A DNA stretch of 7,805 bases from Gammaproteobacteria bacterium (GCA_003540955.1 DPMX01000273.1:1-7805), one strand, 5' to 3'. Positions 1 to 6,472 are shown, counted from the stretch's first letter. Translations and numbers: made by a program. The notes: generated by a model from the sequence alone, not told the origin.

Positions 1-909
1 GAGGCGATCCAACGTGGTCTTGCTGATACCGGCTACATCTGTGGTGAAAGCATTGCAACGGCAGTTTTTCTTGCACAGGCTCTAGAAAAACCAGTCTTGA
101 TTGAAGGCCCGCCTGGGGTCGGAAAAACAGAGCTTGCCAAGGCTTCGGCACAATATCTTGAAAAACCATTGATCCGCTTGCAGTGCTATGAAGGTCTGGA
201 TGAGGCGAAGGCGTTGTACGAATGGAAGTATGGTAAGCAACTGCTTTATACGCAGGTACTTAAGGAAAAACTTGGTGATCTCATGGAAGGTGCGACTGGA
301 CTGCAGGCGTCGATGGACCGGTTACATGAATTTGACGATACATTTTTTAATGAAGAGTTTTTGGAACCGCGACCGTTGCTAAAGACCCTTTGGGCGGATC
401 AGGGCGCAGTTTTGTTGATCGATGAGATCGATAAATCTGATCAGGAATTCGAGGCATTTTTGCTTGAGCTATTACAAGACTATCAAATTTCGATCCCAGA
501 GATTGGGACCGTCAGGGCTAGGCACTCACCGGTGGTATTTTTAACTTCGAATAACACGCGCGAGATCGGTGATGCGCTAAAACGACGTTGTATTCACCTA
601 TATATCCCGTTTCCTGATAGCCGTCTGGAGCGAAAGATCATTGAATCGCGTGTGCCTGAACTTGAATCGTCACTGCGATTTCAAATTGTTAATTTTGTAC
701 AACAATTACGTACTCTAGATTTAAAAAAACTACCAGCTGTCAGCGAGACGATAGATTGGGCAAGAACTTTGTTACTAATGCATGCTCAGGAACTTGACCA
801 AGAGCTCGTACGTACTACCTTGAATATTTTGCTTAAATTCCAGGAAGACATAGAGAACATCGACACAGAAATCAATGTGATGACGCGCGCCGCATCAGTC
901 GCCCGATAG
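1..909 (+). CDS. MoxR-family AAA+ ATPase (CoxD-like), 5' end outside the window
   Basis: The frame is open from base 1 to the TAG at 907-909 (302 residues seen), so the start lies upstream, probably by only a dozen or so residues judging from the family. In window numbering, Walker A is GPPGVGKT at residues 36-43 and Walker B is VLLIDE at about 137-142. Sensor 1 follows (FLTSNN, about 180-185), then an arginine-finger region (ALKRRC, about 192-197). The alpha-helical lid and a C-terminal segment rich in acidic residues complete the protein. MoxR ATPases hydrolyse ATP in the cytoplasm to remodel or mature partner proteins, usually with a VWA protein. Here that partner is encoded 86 bases downstream on the same strand, which supports the assignment. 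CoxD of carbon monoxide dehydrogenase maturation is the best-known relative, but no such enzyme is present here, so the client is unknown. TTG at 97 is not a credible start because it lies inside the conserved core just before Walker A. Confidence 0.93.
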   Translation, partial: EAIQRGLADTGYICGESIATAVFLAQALEKPVLIEGPPGVGKTELAKASAQYLEKPLIRLQCYEGLDEAKALYEWKYGKQLLYTQVLKEKLGDLMEGATGLQASMDRLHEFDDTFFNEEFLEPRPLLKTLWADQGAVLLIDEIDKSDQEFEAFLLELLQDYQISIPEIGTVRARHSPVVFLTSNNTREIGDALKRRCIHLYIPFPDSRLERKIIESRVPELESSLRFQIVNFVQQLRTLDLKKLPAVSETIDWARTLLLMHAQELDQELVRTTLNILLKFQEDIENIDTEINVMTRAASVAR

Positions 910-933
910 TTATTTTTGGACACCGTTACTTTT

Positions 934-999
934 ATGACCGTGCCATCCCGTACTCACCGGGAAGATGTCGTTGCGTGTGAACGGGTGTATTCAGCGTGA
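934..999 (+). other. Possible 21-codon leader ORF overlapping the VWA start
   Basis: An ATG at 934 opens a 21-residue frame ending at TGA 997-999, which overlaps the GTG start of the VWA gene in the arrangement GTGA. It lies in the same frame as the upstream ATPase, after that gene's TAG. The frame stays open from 910 to the TGA, so it could be a coupled leader peptide, a readthrough extension of the ATPase, or chance. No good Shine-Dalgarno precedes the ATG and the peptide resembles nothing I recognise. Any GTG start followed by an A makes a TGA in this frame, which weakens the case. Confidence 0.2.
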
Positions 1000-2357
1000 C
1001 CCAGGTTCTTATAGAGTTCGTCCGAGCGTTGCGCGCCAGTAATATCAACGTATCTACAGCGGAGAGTCTCGACGCAGCGGCTACGGTTGATGTTATAGGG
1101 TTCAAAGACCGGGGGTTGCTTAAAGAATCACTATCTCAGGTGTTAGCCAAATCGTCTGAGGATAAACAACGCTTTTCCGATTGCTTCGATCGGTATTTCT
1201 TTGCGGAAGATATGAAAGGGATCAATGTTTCGAGCAGCGATGCTCTCGTGGTGGATGATTCGGCATTTAATGATGGCAACATTGTAACTACGGAGGCGGA
1301 CGTCGAAAGCGCTAATACCAGCACACTCACCAATATGGTTACTAATGAGAACCGCGCGGAACTGCAGATGGCGGTTGCAAACGCCGCTCGCGAAGCAGGC
1401 GTCGCAAATATACGATTGTTTACACAACGAGGCATGTATATGCGTCGAATCCTAGAGATCCTAGGAATCGAAGCGTTTGAGGATGATATCGGTAATAGCG
1501 ATGCAGCTGATCGATTGCTACTTAGTGATTTACGGGTGCAACTGATCGCGGAAGTACGCGATCACGTCGAGAGACAGTTGGTGCTATACACGGCCAATAC
1601 ATGGCCTGATCTACGAGAGGAAATATTGCAGCAGGTGCCTTTGTCCGCGGTTGAGGTGCGTGATTTTAAATTCATGCAAGGTTTGGTGCGTAAACTTGCG
1701 AAACGATTAGTCGCTCTACACCGTCGCAGGAAAAAAATCGCGCGTCGTGGCCACCTTGACGTTCGGCAAACAATTCGACGTAACATCGAGTACGACGGTT
1801 TAATGTTTGATACGGTATGGAAACGAAAGAAAATTGACCGACCAAAGGTTGTTGCCGTCTGCGATGTGTCCGGATCGGTCGCGAATGCGGCGCGATTTCT
1901 ATTACTGTTTCTGTATAGCGTAACGGAAGTTCTTCCAAAGGTTAGAGCCTTTGCATTCTCGAATCAAATGGCGGAAATTACTGATCTTTTCCAGTCAGCC
2001 TCCGCTGAAGATGCAATTAATGATGCGTTTCATAAATATGGTTGGGGATCAACTGATTATGGGCACGCTCTTTCTGATCTTGAGGCGACTGTTCTAGATG
2101 ATATCGATCATCGTACGACGGTGTTAATTTTAGGTGATGGACGTTCGAATTATTCAGATCCCGGCGTGGGCCATTTGCGTAGAATTCGGGAGCGTGCGCG
2201 CCGTGTTCTTTGGTTGAACCCTGAGCCACGGGCATTTTGGGACTCTGGAGACTCTGAGATGCGACGGCTTGGTAGCGCTTGTGACCGAGTTGATCCATGT
2301 CGATCGATACAGGATCTGGAACGACTAGTTAGCGAAATTATGCGCACGGTCGTATAG
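996..2357 (+). CDS. VWA domain protein, CoxE-like
   Basis: This 453-residue protein starts at GTG 996. An in-frame TGA at 978-980 rules out a longer form, and the N-terminus (LIEFVRALRASNINVS) is the usual opening of the family. The VWA domain fills roughly residues 284-453. It has a complete metal-ion-dependent adhesion site: DVSGS at 290-294, a Thr in GSTDYG (T353) and an Asp in LGDGRS (D381). The N-terminal half is mostly helical, with a very basic stretch (RRRKKIARRG, about 243-252) just before the VWA domain. An acidic, low-conservation stretch at about 80-120 may be a linker. CoxE-type proteins bind a divalent metal ion through the VWA domain and act with a MoxR ATPase, here encoded directly upstream. 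No clear Shine-Dalgarno precedes the GTG. Translation may be coupled to an upstream reading frame that ends in a GTGA overlap. The family call is secure; the biological client is not known. Confidence 0.93.
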   Translation: MTQVLIEFVRALRASNINVSTAESLDAAATVDVIGFKDRGLLKESLSQVLAKSSEDKQRFSDCFDRYFFAEDMKGINVSSSDALVVDDSAFNDGNIVTTEADVESANTSTLTNMVTNENRAELQMAVANAAREAGVANIRLFTQRGMYMRRILEILGIEAFEDDIGNSDAADRLLLSDLRVQLIAEVRDHVERQLVLYTANTWPDLREEILQQVPLSAVEVRDFKFMQGLVRKLAKRLVALHRRRKKIARRGHLDVRQTIRRNIEYDGLMFDTVWKRKKIDRPKVVAVCDVSGSVANAARFLLLFLYSVTEVLPKVRAFAFSNQMAEITDLFQSASAEDAINDAFHKYGWGSTDYGHALSDLEATVLDDIDHRTTVLILGDGRSNYSDPGVGHLRRIRERARRVLWLNPEPRAFWDSGDSEMRRLGSACDRVDPCRSIQDLERLVSEIMRTVV

Positions 2358-2455
2358 TTCAAGTAGGTTAATCGTAAGATTTAATTACACGCAGTAAGTT
2401 AGACGGAACATCACTAGCCGGCGATAGACATTCTAACCAGAGATCGGATCGACAC

Positions 2456-2731
2456 ATGTTCATTACGATGTACTATGCATTTATCTTCGCGACCATTGGG
2501 TTTGTTTTCTTCTTTCAGGTTCTATTTATCCGATCAGGACGTTATGTGCAGTTAGTTTGCTCTGTTATTTGGCTTTTACCGGTGACTTATGAGATATGGG
2601 CAATTGGTCGTTGCGGTGCTGACTGTAACGCTAGGATCGATCTGATTTTGATATTTCCGGCCGAGGTGTTTGTGGTTACGGGGGCTTCGATTTATTCATG
2701 GATGCTGTATAAACGATACATGGGGAGCTAA
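2456..2731 (+). CDS. Small three-helix membrane protein of unknown function
   Basis: This is a 91-residue very hydrophobic protein that I do not recognise. Three membrane segments are apparent at about residues 5-25, 31-50 and 62-84. The loop between the second and third carries two cysteines in a CGADC arrangement (C53, C57), followed by an Arg and an Asp (NARIDL). The C-terminus is basic (YKRYM). The start could be ATG 2456 or the ATG four codons later at 2468; neither has a strong Shine-Dalgarno, though a purine-rich stretch (AGAGATCGGA) lies a few bases upstream. It sits 98 bases after the VWA gene on the same strand and converges on the FAD oxidase gene, 76 bases apart. It could be the last gene of the ATPase/VWA unit, possibly a membrane anchor or unrelated. 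The hydrophobic pattern and sensible helix spacing argue for a real gene. Confidence 0.6.
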   Translation: MFITMYYAFIFATIGFVFFFQVLFIRSGRYVQLVCSVIWLLPVTYEIWAIGRCGADCNARIDLILIFPAEVFVVTGASIYSWMLYKRYMGS

Positions 2732-2765
2732 CATCGACAATGGAACTAAATTTTTTTTCGATGTT
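2730..2765 (+). other. Weak inverted repeat with a T tract between convergent genes
   Basis: AACATCGA (2730-2737) is the exact reverse complement of TCGATGTT (2758-2765). The long A/T-rich loop between them contains a run of eight T just before the second arm. It overlaps the stop codon of the small membrane protein gene. The T run is in the loop rather than after the stem, so this is not a standard terminator. A second weak stem (CCAAGGT 2772-2778 with ATCTTGG 2790-2796, one wobble pair) follows. Together they may serve as a poor bidirectional terminator for the two convergent genes. Confidence 0.3.
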
Positions 2766-2807
2766 GGTGCCCCAAGGTCAAAATGGTCAATCTTGGCTGA
2801 GGCGCGA

Positions 2808-4415
2808 TCAAATTTTAAGTAAAACTCCGGGGTTTAAAATTCCATTTGGATCTAGGGTTGCTTTGGTGGCTTTAAGTACATCCCCAAAAAGGGGCGGGCG
2901 TTGCTGAGACCAGCCGCGCGCGTGCATGCGTCCAACTGCATGATGGTGGGTCACGGTGCCACCCGCATCCACTAAACTTGCTGTCGCCTCCTCCTTAATT
3001 TGTCGCCAAATTTCGGCTTCACCACCGCGTGGCGCAACCCCACTAAAGGAATAATATGGCGCTGGGCCGTCTGGATACACGTGCGTGAAGCGACAGGATA
3101 AGGTGGCGCTTTCCCCCATCGTCTCCCGTAACACGCGGCCGACGCGTTCGCGTACGTGAGCGTCAAAGTTGGGCCAATTATTCCAGGTGGTAGCGGTTTC
3201 GAAGGTATCGGTAAGCAAGCCGAGCCCAGCCGTGAGGCCGGCATTCACCCCAATGAAGGCACTACGCCAAGCACCGACAGGTCCAGTACGGCCGGTAGTA
3301 TTACCTTGTCCGTTATCGACTACGATGTCTTCATCCGCAATGACACCCCCGTATTCGCGAGCGATCGCAACTGCGACTGCAATATTCTCGCCCTGTGGCA
3401 CGTCTGCAGATTCGAAACCGATAATCACTAACGATTGTTTACCGTCTAATCCGGCATTGTTCCCTGCTTCTACTGGGTCGAGAATACGTAGATTCGCTGG
3501 CCACAATTTTGTTTGCACGATGTGACGCACCGCCGTACAGCCGGAGTCCCAGCTTGGGTAGATGACGCCGGCCGTAGCGCGGTAGCGTGGACGTTTTTGT
3601 AGTCTTAACCAGCACTCGCTTATGATCCCGAGGGTGCCTTCAGATCCTATTACTAGTCGGTCGGGGCTAGGGCCGGCACCGCTCCCCGGAAGTCGTCGGG
3701 ATTCAAACCAGCCCGTAGGCGATAGCATTCGGGTCGATTCGACGAAATCATCGATATGGGTTCCGTTGGTCGCGTAATGTCCGCCGGAACGTGTGGCGAC
3801 CCAACCACCAACTGTAGACCAGGGGAAGCTTTGCGGGAAATGACGTAAGGTTAGCCCATTGGGACGGAGGGCAGCCTCTAGATCTGGACCTAGAATCCCG
3901 GCTTGAAAACGGCCCGCGCGGGATACATCGTCGATTTCTAGTACGTTATTTAGATTATCGAGATCAATAGTGACAGCGGAGGCGGAATCGTGAGGAACAT
4001 TGACGCCCCATACCACTGAAGTACCGCCACCGTAAGGTATTGCGGTATAACCGTTATCGTCGCACCAGCTCAGGGTCGCCTCCAGCTCGTCTTCATTCCG
4101 TGGGTGAGCGACGGCGTCCGGGGGGTGTCTGAAGTCGCCACGCAGAGCGGCGAGTAATTCAATAGGGTGGCCGCCATAGGTGTGTGTCACTCGATCATTG
4201 TGGTCGTTCGTCACCCAAGCTTTATATTTGGAAGGTACTGCGATTCGTGGATTACGCAGTTTGAGCTGGGAGATATCTGGCACGCGTGGGGGTGTGATTT
4301 CTGTTCCAAGGCGTCTTGCCAGATTTTTTGCTACGGCGATGCGTTCCTTTTCAGTAGGCTCATCTGACAAATATCCCCAAGTCCAGAAACTTCGTCGTTC
4401 TGCGCGCGCGGTCAT
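2808..4415 (-). CDS. FAD-binding oxidase, alkylglycerone-phosphate synthase-like
   Basis: This is a 535-residue cytoplasmic flavoprotein of the GlcD / vanillyl-alcohol oxidase superfamily. The FAD-binding domain begins near residue 97 (HPPDAVAHP). It has the pyrophosphate loop PYGGGTSV at 127-134, a second FAD contact region (STVGGWVATRSGGHYA) at 200-215, and VIGSEGTLGI at 255-264. The C-terminal oxidase domain contains THVYPDG at 444-450, a triple histidine (HHH, 490-492) followed by GRMH, and the usual tail LDPNGILNPG (521-530). The triple histidine and the N-terminal FWTWGY segment point to the alkylglycerone-phosphate synthase (AGPS) branch, whose members make the ether bond of ether lipids. 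Many bacterial relatives are unassigned oxidases or dehydrogenases, so the reaction is uncertain. ATG 4415 is preferred over the in-frame ATG at 4451 because AAGGAG lies six bases before it. No acyltransferase or other ether-lipid gene lies beside it. The gene appears to be transcribed alone. Confidence 0.9.
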   Translation of the reverse strand: MTARAERRSFWTWGYLSDEPTEKERIAVAKNLARRLGTEITPPRVPDISQLKLRNPRIAVPSKYKAWVTNDHNDRVTHTYGGHPIELLAALRGDFRHPPDAVAHPRNEDELEATLSWCDDNGYTAIPYGGGTSVVWGVNVPHDSASAVTIDLDNLNNVLEIDDVSRAGRFQAGILGPDLEAALRPNGLTLRHFPQSFPWSTVGGWVATRSGGHYATNGTHIDDFVESTRMLSPTGWFESRRLPGSGAGPSPDRLVIGSEGTLGIISECWLRLQKRPRYRATAGVIYPSWDSGCTAVRHIVQTKLWPANLRILDPVEAGNNAGLDGKQSLVIIGFESADVPQGENIAVAVAIAREYGGVIADEDIVVDNGQGNTTGRTGPVGAWRSAFIGVNAGLTAGLGLLTDTFETATTWNNWPNFDAHVRERVGRVLRETMGESATLSCRFTHVYPDGPAPYYSFSGVAPRGGEAEIWRQIKEEATASLVDAGGTVTHHHAVGRMHARGWSQQRPPLFGDVLKATKATLDPNGILNPGVLLKI

Positions 4416-4421
4416 TGTTTT

Positions 4422-4427
4422 CTCCTT
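4422..4427 (-). promoter_or_regulatory. Ribosome binding site of the FAD oxidase gene
   Basis: AAGGAG on the - strand, six bases from ATG 4415. It selects this start over an in-frame ATG 12 codons upstream, which would leave the site inside the coding region. Confidence 0.8.
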
Positions 4428-4619
4428 ATAGCCTACGATAGTGTAAGTCACTGATCACCATCGGAAACTACGACATAAAATCGGTCAATTAGATAATTTT
4501 AAACGACCAATGGGGGGAAAGCACGAGCAACATAGATTAAACATGCGAGGCTTAGCACATTGATAACGTGTGCGTCTCGCGCGTGGATAGGTCTGTATGT
4601 CGCCCGCACAGATACGTCA

Positions 4620-4641
4620 GTGTGCCGTTATAACGGTACAC
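4620..4641. promoter_or_regulatory. 22-base palindrome, candidate operator
   Basis: The core CCGTTATAACGG (4625-4636) is a perfect 12-base palindrome. It is flanked by GTGT (4620-4623) and ACAC (4638-4641), also exact reverse complements. Only the pair at 4624/4637 (G and T) breaks the symmetry. There is no loop, so it reads as a protein-binding dyad, such as a TetR- or GntR-type operator, rather than a terminator. It lies about 205 bases upstream of the FAD oxidase start. No regulator gene is in the window, so its protein partner is unknown. Confidence 0.5.
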
Positions 4642-4698
4642 ATGCTGCTCTCCAGTTCGTCGTAAAACTTATGGGTCCGCAGTAATGTGTTTTGATAC

Positions 4699-4727
4699 TA
4701 GGGGCCAGCAGAGGATGCTGCCCCCTA
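4699..4727 (-). terminator. Strong hairpin after the first LLM oxidoreductase gene
   Basis: Read on the - strand, TAGGGGGCAGCA and TGCTGGCCCCTA can pair over 12 positions with a single G-G mismatch around a five-base loop (TCCTC). The stem begins five bases after the TGA of the LLM gene. It is GC-rich and well placed to end transcription or protect the 3' end. No T run follows on the - strand, so it is not a textbook intrinsic terminator. Confidence 0.55.
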
Positions 4728-4732
4728 TTCGA

Positions 4733-5578
4733 TCAATTTAAATGTTTCTCGTACTCGTCGAGCAATTTCAAAACAACATCTGAACCTTCGGAGGGTAGCG
4801 GTAAAATCCCTCGTTTCGCGCCTTTATCTGAGTGCTCTTTTATCTGATCGGCATCGAATCCCATTGCGTAAAACATACCGATATCGATTGTCAAAGGGTC
4901 GCGGCCGATTGCATCACAGGCTTTCTTGATCTCAGCCATTCCACCGTCAAATTCATAGGCACCACCGATCGGCATCCAGCCATCGCAGAACTCCGCTATA
5001 TGCGCTGCCGTTTTCGGCCCCGCTGCTCCACCCATTACAACCGGTAGATGTTTTTGCACCGGTTTTGGCCACGCCCAACTTTTATTAAATTGGATATGTG
5101 TACCCGAGAAGCTGGCTTCGTCTTTAGTCCATATCTCGCGCATCAGAAGAATGTTTTCCCGTAGGATACTGCGACGTTCTTTGAAATCCAGACCGTGGTT
5201 ACGCATTTCTTCGACGCACCAGCCATAGCCAACACCGAGTTCAAAACGTCCGTTCGAAATCATATCTAAACTGGCACATTCCTTTGCTAACCAGATAGGA
5301 TCGCGTTGAGCTACGAGTGTGATACCAGTGCCTAGGCGAATTTTTTCTGTTACCGCTGCGCAGGCCGCGAGCGCGACAAAAGGATCGTGCGTACGCCAAT
5401 ACATTTCGGGGAGCGGAGGTGCGTTTTTCATACCACCCCATGGTGTTTCTCGGCTAGTGGGTATGTGACTATGCTCTGGGAACCAAAGGGATTCGAAACC
5501 GCGGGCTTCGACTTCTTTCGCAAGTTGTATGGGTTGTATTGCCTTATCAGTAGGGAAAATCATCACACCTAAGTCCAC
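4733..5578 (-). CDS. LLM class (luciferase-like) oxidoreductase, probably F420- or FMN-dependent
   Basis: This is a 281-residue luciferase-like TIM-barrel oxidoreductase, resembling the F420-dependent Rv2161c-type group. Visible hallmarks are LGVMIFPTD (3-11), RGFESLWFPEHSHIP (26-40), IRLGTGI (80-86), SNGRFELGVGYGW (108-120), the ExWTK segment near 148-152, and PKPVQK followed by PVVMGG (171-184). These enzymes transfer hydride to or from a flavin or deazaflavin cofactor; the substrate cannot be told. The start is debatable. ATG 5584 has AGGAG only one base away, whereas GTG 5578 has the same AGGAG at a normal seven bases. With GTG, the conserved RGFES...SRETPW block falls at exactly the residue numbers seen in the second LLM protein of this window. 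A longer frame up to 5659 is unlikely. The gene is transcribed away from the small exported protein gene and followed by a hairpin. Confidence 0.92.
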   Translation of the reverse strand: MDLGVMIFPTDKAIQPIQLAKEVEARGFESLWFPEHSHIPTSRETPWGGMKNAPPLPEMYWRTHDPFVALAACAAVTEKIRLGTGITLVAQRDPIWLAKECASLDMISNGRFELGVGYGWCVEEMRNHGLDFKERRSILRENILLMREIWTKDEASFSGTHIQFNKSWAWPKPVQKHLPVVMGGAAGPKTAAHIAEFCDGWMPIGGAYEFDGGMAEIKKACDAIGRDPLTIDIGMFYAMGFDADQIKEHSDKGAKRGILPLPSEGSDVVLKLLDEYEKHLN

Positions 5579-5584
5579 GGGCAT

Positions 5585-5832
5585 TCTCCTATTCGTCTTT
5601 TTTAGAAACTCGAAATGTGCTAGTCCATCAATTCTAGGTAAAGTCTTGCAATAAAGCACGTGTGAATGATGTGTATGCGTAGATACCGTTTGGCAGAGTG
5701 CTAATAGTGTCTCGAATGATTCGTAAAGGCTAAACTATACCGGTCTAAGTAACGGATCGTTTCGCGCTAGCGTTGAAAGACTGCGAGATACAGCTTAACG
5801 TGGAATTTTTAAAGCAAAAAAGGAGATAAATC
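5585..5832. promoter_or_regulatory. Divergent promoter region between LLM gene and exported-protein gene
   Basis: These 248 bases separate two divergently transcribed genes and must carry promoters for both. On the - strand TATAGT (within 5735-5745) resembles a -10 box, but I see no matching -35. On the + strand TTGAAA near 5773-5778 resembles a -35, without a good -10. No coding frame of note is present. Confidence 0.4.
5586..5590 (-). promoter_or_regulatory. Ribosome binding site deciding the LLM start
   Basis: AGGAG on the - strand. It is one base from ATG 5584 (too close) and seven bases from GTG 5578 (good spacing), which favours the GTG as the start of the LLM oxidoreductase gene. Confidence 0.6.
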
Positions 5833-6138
5833 ATGGGTAAATTGTTTATTGCTATAGTAGTAAGCGGCGTAGTTGCATTATTGCCACTCCGTTTAATGGC
5901 TGATCACCACGTTAAAAGTCTTGAGCGCGCGGTTGAAGGCACGGTTGATGCAGTAACCGCGCCGGGTAATATCGTCGAAGGCATTGCAGAAGATGCCGAA
6001 GAACACGGACCAGTAGTGGGGGCTATTTCTGGTACCGTTAAAGGTACTGCTAAGGCTGCTGAGCAAGTGGTTACTGGTGCGGCGAAAGTTGGGGTTGGTG
6101 CAGTTGAAGCTATTCTGAGCCCTAGAACAACTGATTAG
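5833..6138 (+). CDS. Small exported Ala/Gly/Val-rich protein, unknown function
   Basis: This 101-residue protein is preceded by AGGAG seven bases before ATG 5833. A signal-like N-terminus is clear: a Lys at position 3, a hydrophobic stretch at about 4-20, then LRLMA at 19-23, after which cleavage before DHH is plausible. The mature part starts with histidines and charged residues. It then carries Gly-, Ala-, Val- and Thr-rich stretches with small residues at regular spacing, as in amphipathic or glycine-zipper helices. Two loosely similar blocks start with GTV at 36-38 and 67-69 (GTVDAVTAPG and GTVKGTAKAA). There are no cysteines and no catalytic motif. It is probably periplasmic or envelope-associated. 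It stands alone between two LLM oxidoreductase genes, divergent from one and separated by 425 bases from the other, so a functional link to them is not shown. I do not recognise the family. Confidence 0.8.
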   Translation: MGKLFIAIVVSGVVALLPLRLMADHHVKSLERAVEGTVDAVTAPGNIVEGIAEDAEEHGPVVGAISGTVKGTAKAAEQVVTGAAKVGVGAVEAILSPRTTD

Positions 6139-6327
6139 TTTTTAGCTAATGGCAGTGTCTCTCGATGGGAAATTTCAAATTGGGGCGTACTAGGGCAAGT
6201 TTTAAAGTTTGGCCTGTTACTTTTGTTTGTCCGATTTTTGAAAGTCAAGTTTTATACCTAAATCTCACTCGGTAAGCCACGACTACCATGCGCGGTTAAT
6301 TTTCCCGGTTGAAACACTGTTCCTTAT

Positions 6328-6450
6328 TAGGGGTCAGGCCTTTATTTAATTTTGATTTTTTAGACTTAGCGAGGCTTAAGCGTTACTACCGATGGACTAG
6401 TTATATGTATCGCGAAGGACTTCCTAAGAAGGAAAATTTAAGGCCAGGTA
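6328..6450. repeat. Possible decayed palindromic or MITE-like element
   Basis: The left end reads GGGGTCAGGCCTTTATTT (6330-6347) followed by AATTTTGA. About 80 bases on, AAAATTTAAGGCC (6433-6445) is an imperfect reverse complement of the GGCCTTTATTTAATTTT segment at 6337-6353. From memory, motifs of the GGGGTCAG...TTTATTTAATTTT type occur at the edges of small palindromic elements linked to IS200-like transposases in proteobacteria. That recollection could not be checked here, and no transposase is present. Confidence 0.25.
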
Positions 6451-6460
6451 GTTGTAACGT

Positions 6461-6472
6461 GTGACGCGTCAC
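6461..6472. promoter_or_regulatory. Perfect 12-base palindrome upstream of second LLM gene
   Basis: GTGACGCGTCAC is its own reverse complement and lies 91 bases before ATG 6564. With no loop, it fits a dimeric regulator's binding site better than a hairpin. The adjoining TAACGTGTG (6455-6463) also occurs at 4564-4572 in the other long gap. Confidence 0.35.

Larger units (their letters stand above)
4416..4698. other. Intergenic region upstream of the FAD oxidase gene
   Basis: The gap between the FAD oxidase start and the first LLM oxidoreductase stop is 317 bases; this part lies beyond the hairpin at 4699-4727. It should contain the FAD oxidase promoter on the - strand. I could not find a convincing pair of -35 and -10 boxes. 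Besides the palindrome at 4620-4641 it holds a short TCTGT...ACAGA inverted repeat around 4592-4612. I see no gene, tRNA or repeat array. Confidence 0.5.

Noticed and set aside
1136..2362. Several - strand open frames of 70-99 codons opposite the VWA gene
   Set aside because: They lie wholly within the coding region of a well-supported gene, have odd composition and lack recognisable domains.
2358..2455. Small TTAATC-GTAA-GATTTAA stem after the VWA gene as a terminator
   Set aside because: The stem is short, A/T-rich and bulged, and no T run follows it.
2972..4431. Open frames on both strands overlapping the FAD oxidase gene
   Set aside because: The FAD oxidase frame has all family motifs over its full length; the others are shadows.
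5692..5707. A sigma-54-like promoter (TTGGCAGAGTGCTAA)
   Set aside because: The GG and GC elements are only six bases apart; a sigma-54 site needs ten.
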